A stretch of 6,258 bases of DNA from Candidatus Avelusimicrobium ruminicola (GTDB lineage Bacteria; Elusimicrobiota; Elusimicrobia; Elusimicrobiales; Elusimicrobiaceae): positions 1-6,258 of the forward strand of contig ONQH01000062.1 of the NCBI GenBank assembly GCA_900319885.1, written 5' to 3'. Both the position numbers and the translations under genes were made by a program. Of this stretch, positions 4,439 through 6,258 are shown in pieces (position 1 is the stretch's first letter; every line of letters starts with the position of its first letter). Under the pieces are notes generated by a model, which was given only the letters and a program-made list of their open reading frames with translations, did no database searches and was not told the DNA's origin.

Positions 4439-6258
4439 ACTTTTTAAGCCACTCTCCGGGATAGATAATTGTATGATTGCAAATGTAAGGTTTTTTCCCT
4501 TCTGTATAAACACCGTCATACATCTTTATTTCCTCATAGTGGAAATGTAAATAATCATCTGGCCCCAAATCTCGCAAATCCTTCATGTTTCGGGGTTGAG
4601 TAGGATCCCCTTTTTCATAAATGATTTGTCTCTCATGGGAATTTGCTCTAAGCGACTCTCCCAAGCCATCTCTCAGCGTCCCCCTCATAAATTGTTTGAG
4701 TTTATAAATCAAATTTTGAGATTGAGTTATCCCAAAACGTAGTGCTACCTCACCGAAATGATCCATATCTCTTACGGTAAGGGATATTTCCGGGGCGGCA
4801 TAAAACTCTGTTTTCCCATTGATCGTTCTATAATCAATTTTCATGTGCAGATTCTTTTTTGTTTGGGAATCATAAAACGAATCTTTAATTTCTTCCAATT
4901 CGCTCATCTGGTCAAAGAATTTCTTGCACTCCACATCCTCGCTGGGCGGGTCTTCCTCCATCTGATTCTTTTCTTCAAACTTAAGAAACCATTGTGTAAA
5001 AAAATCTATGGCAAATTGCACTTTGTTTCTTTTTGTTGCAAAGAGATTGTGTATTTGTTGCTTTTCCATCCCGCATTGTTCAGCCAAGTCTCTAAACTTT
5101 CCTTCCGCTTGCTTGCTCATACGGCTGGCCAACTCATTCAGGCCACCTCTAATAGGAGGAGTTTTTTTGAAAAGACAGGTTTTATTCACATCGTCTTCTT
5201 GTGGATACTTTTTCTTGGGACGGGGTTGGGGAGATACGTTTTGCCCTTGATTAAGACCTTGATTATGGTTCCCATTTGATTGAGGGTTACCAGTCTCGTT
5301 GATTGGAGCAATATAGTCACCCGGTTGCTCAAGAGGGGCATCCTCTATATTATGCATGGGCTTATCCGCTTGCTGTTCCCATTTTGTCTGAGAAGTGACT
5401 CTTTTTACATAATCAATCATTTGTCGCTTAGCATTTGCGGGTTTATTATATCCATAAGCATCATTTAAGGCATAGATAAATCCCCCCACAAACAGGGCAA
5501 TAACAGCTATAGGTATCGCCACGCTGGCCACACCAGCACCTGTACCAGCAACAGCTTCTGTCCCGACTGCTGTTGACTCTGCCGCCTCTGCTGCAGCCAC
5601 TGCTTCCTCTATCGTCTGGAACGTTCCATACCTCGTTATCACCCCAAAACTTCCTGGACCTGGAAGTTTTGGGCCAGGAGTTTCAAGGTATCTAAGGGCT
5701 AAAACACCCATCGTCTCCTCTATAACTTCTCCCTTAGATTTCCCCTGTGAAAGTTTTTGAGAAACAATAACCGTTAAATCATGCTGAACCTTTTTTTGCC
5801 CTTCCTTCAAAATACCTTGTCTAATCAGTTCCACGTAATACTGGTCAGAATCTTTTTTTTGATATCTGGCAAGACTTTGCTCGAAAGCGCTCTGCACAAA
5901 GGCCCATTGGTCTTGCGTTAAAAGGTCGCGAAACCGCGGCTGAATCAGCAACCCCTCTATAGCAAACGTACGTATATCTACACATTTATCATTGATTTTT
6001 CCTTTGCAGGCTGCACTGGCCGGCGTATTGTAAGTTACATAATTCCACGCTTTTGGCAAAGAATCCACGTTGTCCATATACAACTTAAAAATAAGCGACA
6101 AATAAGAAGGCGGGAAGGCGTTTTCGCCACTATACGTAGGATTTAAATACTTACGTATGGCCTCTTCCATAATGTGCTCCATATTCGCCCCTTGTTGGGC
6201 GGCTTTGTTAAGCGCAGAGATAAGTTCTTTTAACTCAGCCGGAATATCCGGTACCGTG
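4437..6258 (-). CDS. Large single-membrane-segment protein of unknown function (partial, 5' end off the right edge)
   Basis: An ATG at 6182 gives 581 residues, but the frame stays open to the edge with sensible coding (PDIPAELKELISALNKAAQQ). The true start is therefore probably outside the window. Numbering from Met at 6182: residues 1-165 are helical, with two cysteines near 59-67 (ACKGKINDKC). Residues 168-181 are Pro/Gly-rich and encoded by a perfect inverted repeat. Residues 190-216 are Ala-rich. Residues 217-240 (AIPIAVIALFVGGFIYAL) are a probable membrane helix, and 295-327 an Asn/Gln/Pro/Lys linker. Residues 330-581 are a charged domain with cysteines at 336, 370 and 419 and a His/Tyr-rich end (YLHFHYEEIKMYDG, NHTIIYPGEW). 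GC falls from about 48% near the 5' end to about 28-35% in sampled lines of the C-terminal half. The layout (helical head, membrane segment, linker, AT-rich tail) recalls secreted effectors or polymorphic toxins, but no toxin motif is recognised and no immunity gene is visible downstream. Function unknown. Confidence 0.8.
   Translation of the reverse strand, partial: TVPDIPAELKELISALNKAAQQGANMEHIMEEAIRKYLNPTYSGENAFPPSYLSLIFKLYMDNVDSLPKAWNYVTYNTPASAACKGKINDKCVDIRTFAIEGLLIQPRFRDLLTQDQWAFVQSAFEQSLARYQKKDSDQYYVELIRQGILKEGQKKVQHDLTVIVSQKLSQGKSKGEVIEETMGVLALRYLETPGPKLPGPGSFGVITRYGTFQTIEEAVAAAEAAESTAVGTEAVAGTGAGVASVAIPIAVIALFVGGFIYALNDAYGYNKPANAKRQMIDYVKRVTSQTKWEQQADKPMHNIEDAPLEQPGDYIAPINETGNPQSNGNHNQGLNQGQNVSPQPRPKKKYPQEDDVNKTCLFKKTPPIRGGLNELASRMSKQAEGKFRDLAEQCGMEKQQIHNLFATKRNKVQFAIDFFTQWFLKFEEKNQMEEDPPSEDVECKKFFDQMSELEEIKDSFYDSQTKKNLHMKIDYRTINGKTEFYAAPEISLTVRDMDHFGEVALRFGITQSQNLIYKLKQFMRGTLRDGLGESLRANSHERQIIYEKGDPTQPRNMKDLRDLGPDDYLHFHYEEIKMYDGVYTEGKKPYICNHTIIYPGEWLKK
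5643..5673. repeat. Perfect 12-bp inverted repeat inside the coding region
   Basis: CCCAAAACTTCC (5643-5654) and GGAAGTTTTGGG (5662-5673) are exact reverse complements separated by 7 bases. The repeat lies inside the minus-strand gene and encodes a Pro/Gly-rich stretch (GPKLPGPGSFG) ahead of the membrane segment. No T run follows on either strand, so it is not a standard terminator. It could form an mRNA hairpin or simply reflect the repeated Pro-Gly codons. Confidence 0.7.

Noticed and set aside
4758..5279. Plus-strand open frame of 173 codons with hydrophobic stretches
   Set aside because: It is antisense to the large minus-strand gene. Its Phe/Leu/Ile-rich make-up is what the complement of Lys/Glu-rich codons produces, and it has no ribosome-binding site.
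5643..5673. Inverted repeat as an internal terminator
   Set aside because: There is no run of T after the stem on either strand, and the gene frame continues through it.
1..6258. tRNA, rRNA, CRISPR array, insertion sequence or riboswitch
   Set aside because: I saw no cloverleaf sequence, spaced direct repeats, transposase motif or known riboswitch core on either strand.

Overview
The window looks like a chromosomal segment of a Gram-negative-type bacterium of moderate GC. Hand counts of sampled lines give about 48% in the conserved genes. It has a textbook sigma-70-type promoter, CIRCE/HrcA heat-shock control and a lipoprotein with a bacterial lipobox. The overall look, including a decayed pilin-tail-like fragment beside hrcA, suggests a gut Elusimicrobiota-like lineage. 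That is an impression only: nothing here proves the phylum, and no 16S or other marker is present.

Layout, left to right. (1) 1-846, minus strand: the first 282 codons of hrcA, the heat-shock repressor, running off the left edge. (2) 847-1416, about 570 bp without an intact gene. It holds the hrcA promoter, a CIRCE operator just downstream of the -10, a second imperfect CIRCE over the -35, a bidirectional-looking terminator at 1021-1046, and a minus-strand remnant (1069-1371) interrupted by an in-frame TAG. (3) 1417-4388, plus strand: three tightly spaced genes (gaps of 27 and 29 bp), probably one operon. They are an exported chymotrypsin-fold protease whose nucleophile position is a cysteine (GECGSP), a TatD-family metal-dependent hydrolase, and a lipoprotein with a thioredoxin-like domain that has SxxC instead of CxxC. 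(4) 4412-4438: a strong bidirectional terminator between convergent genes. (5) 4437-6258, minus strand: a large unrecognised protein with one membrane segment. It is open at the right edge, so its N-terminus is missing. Its C-terminal half is much more AT-rich than everything else sampled.

How the parts fit: hrcA autoregulates through CIRCE and probably leads a grpE/dnaK operon outside the window (inference). The plus-strand trio combines an envelope protease and an envelope thioredoxin-like lipoprotein around a housekeeping hydrolase. A shared envelope quality-control role is possible but is inference from proximity only. The most unusual items are the Cys-nucleophile chymotrypsin-like protease, a shared -10-like box six bases before the start codon of two genes (possible leaderless starts), the double CIRCE promoter, and the composition break in the last gene.
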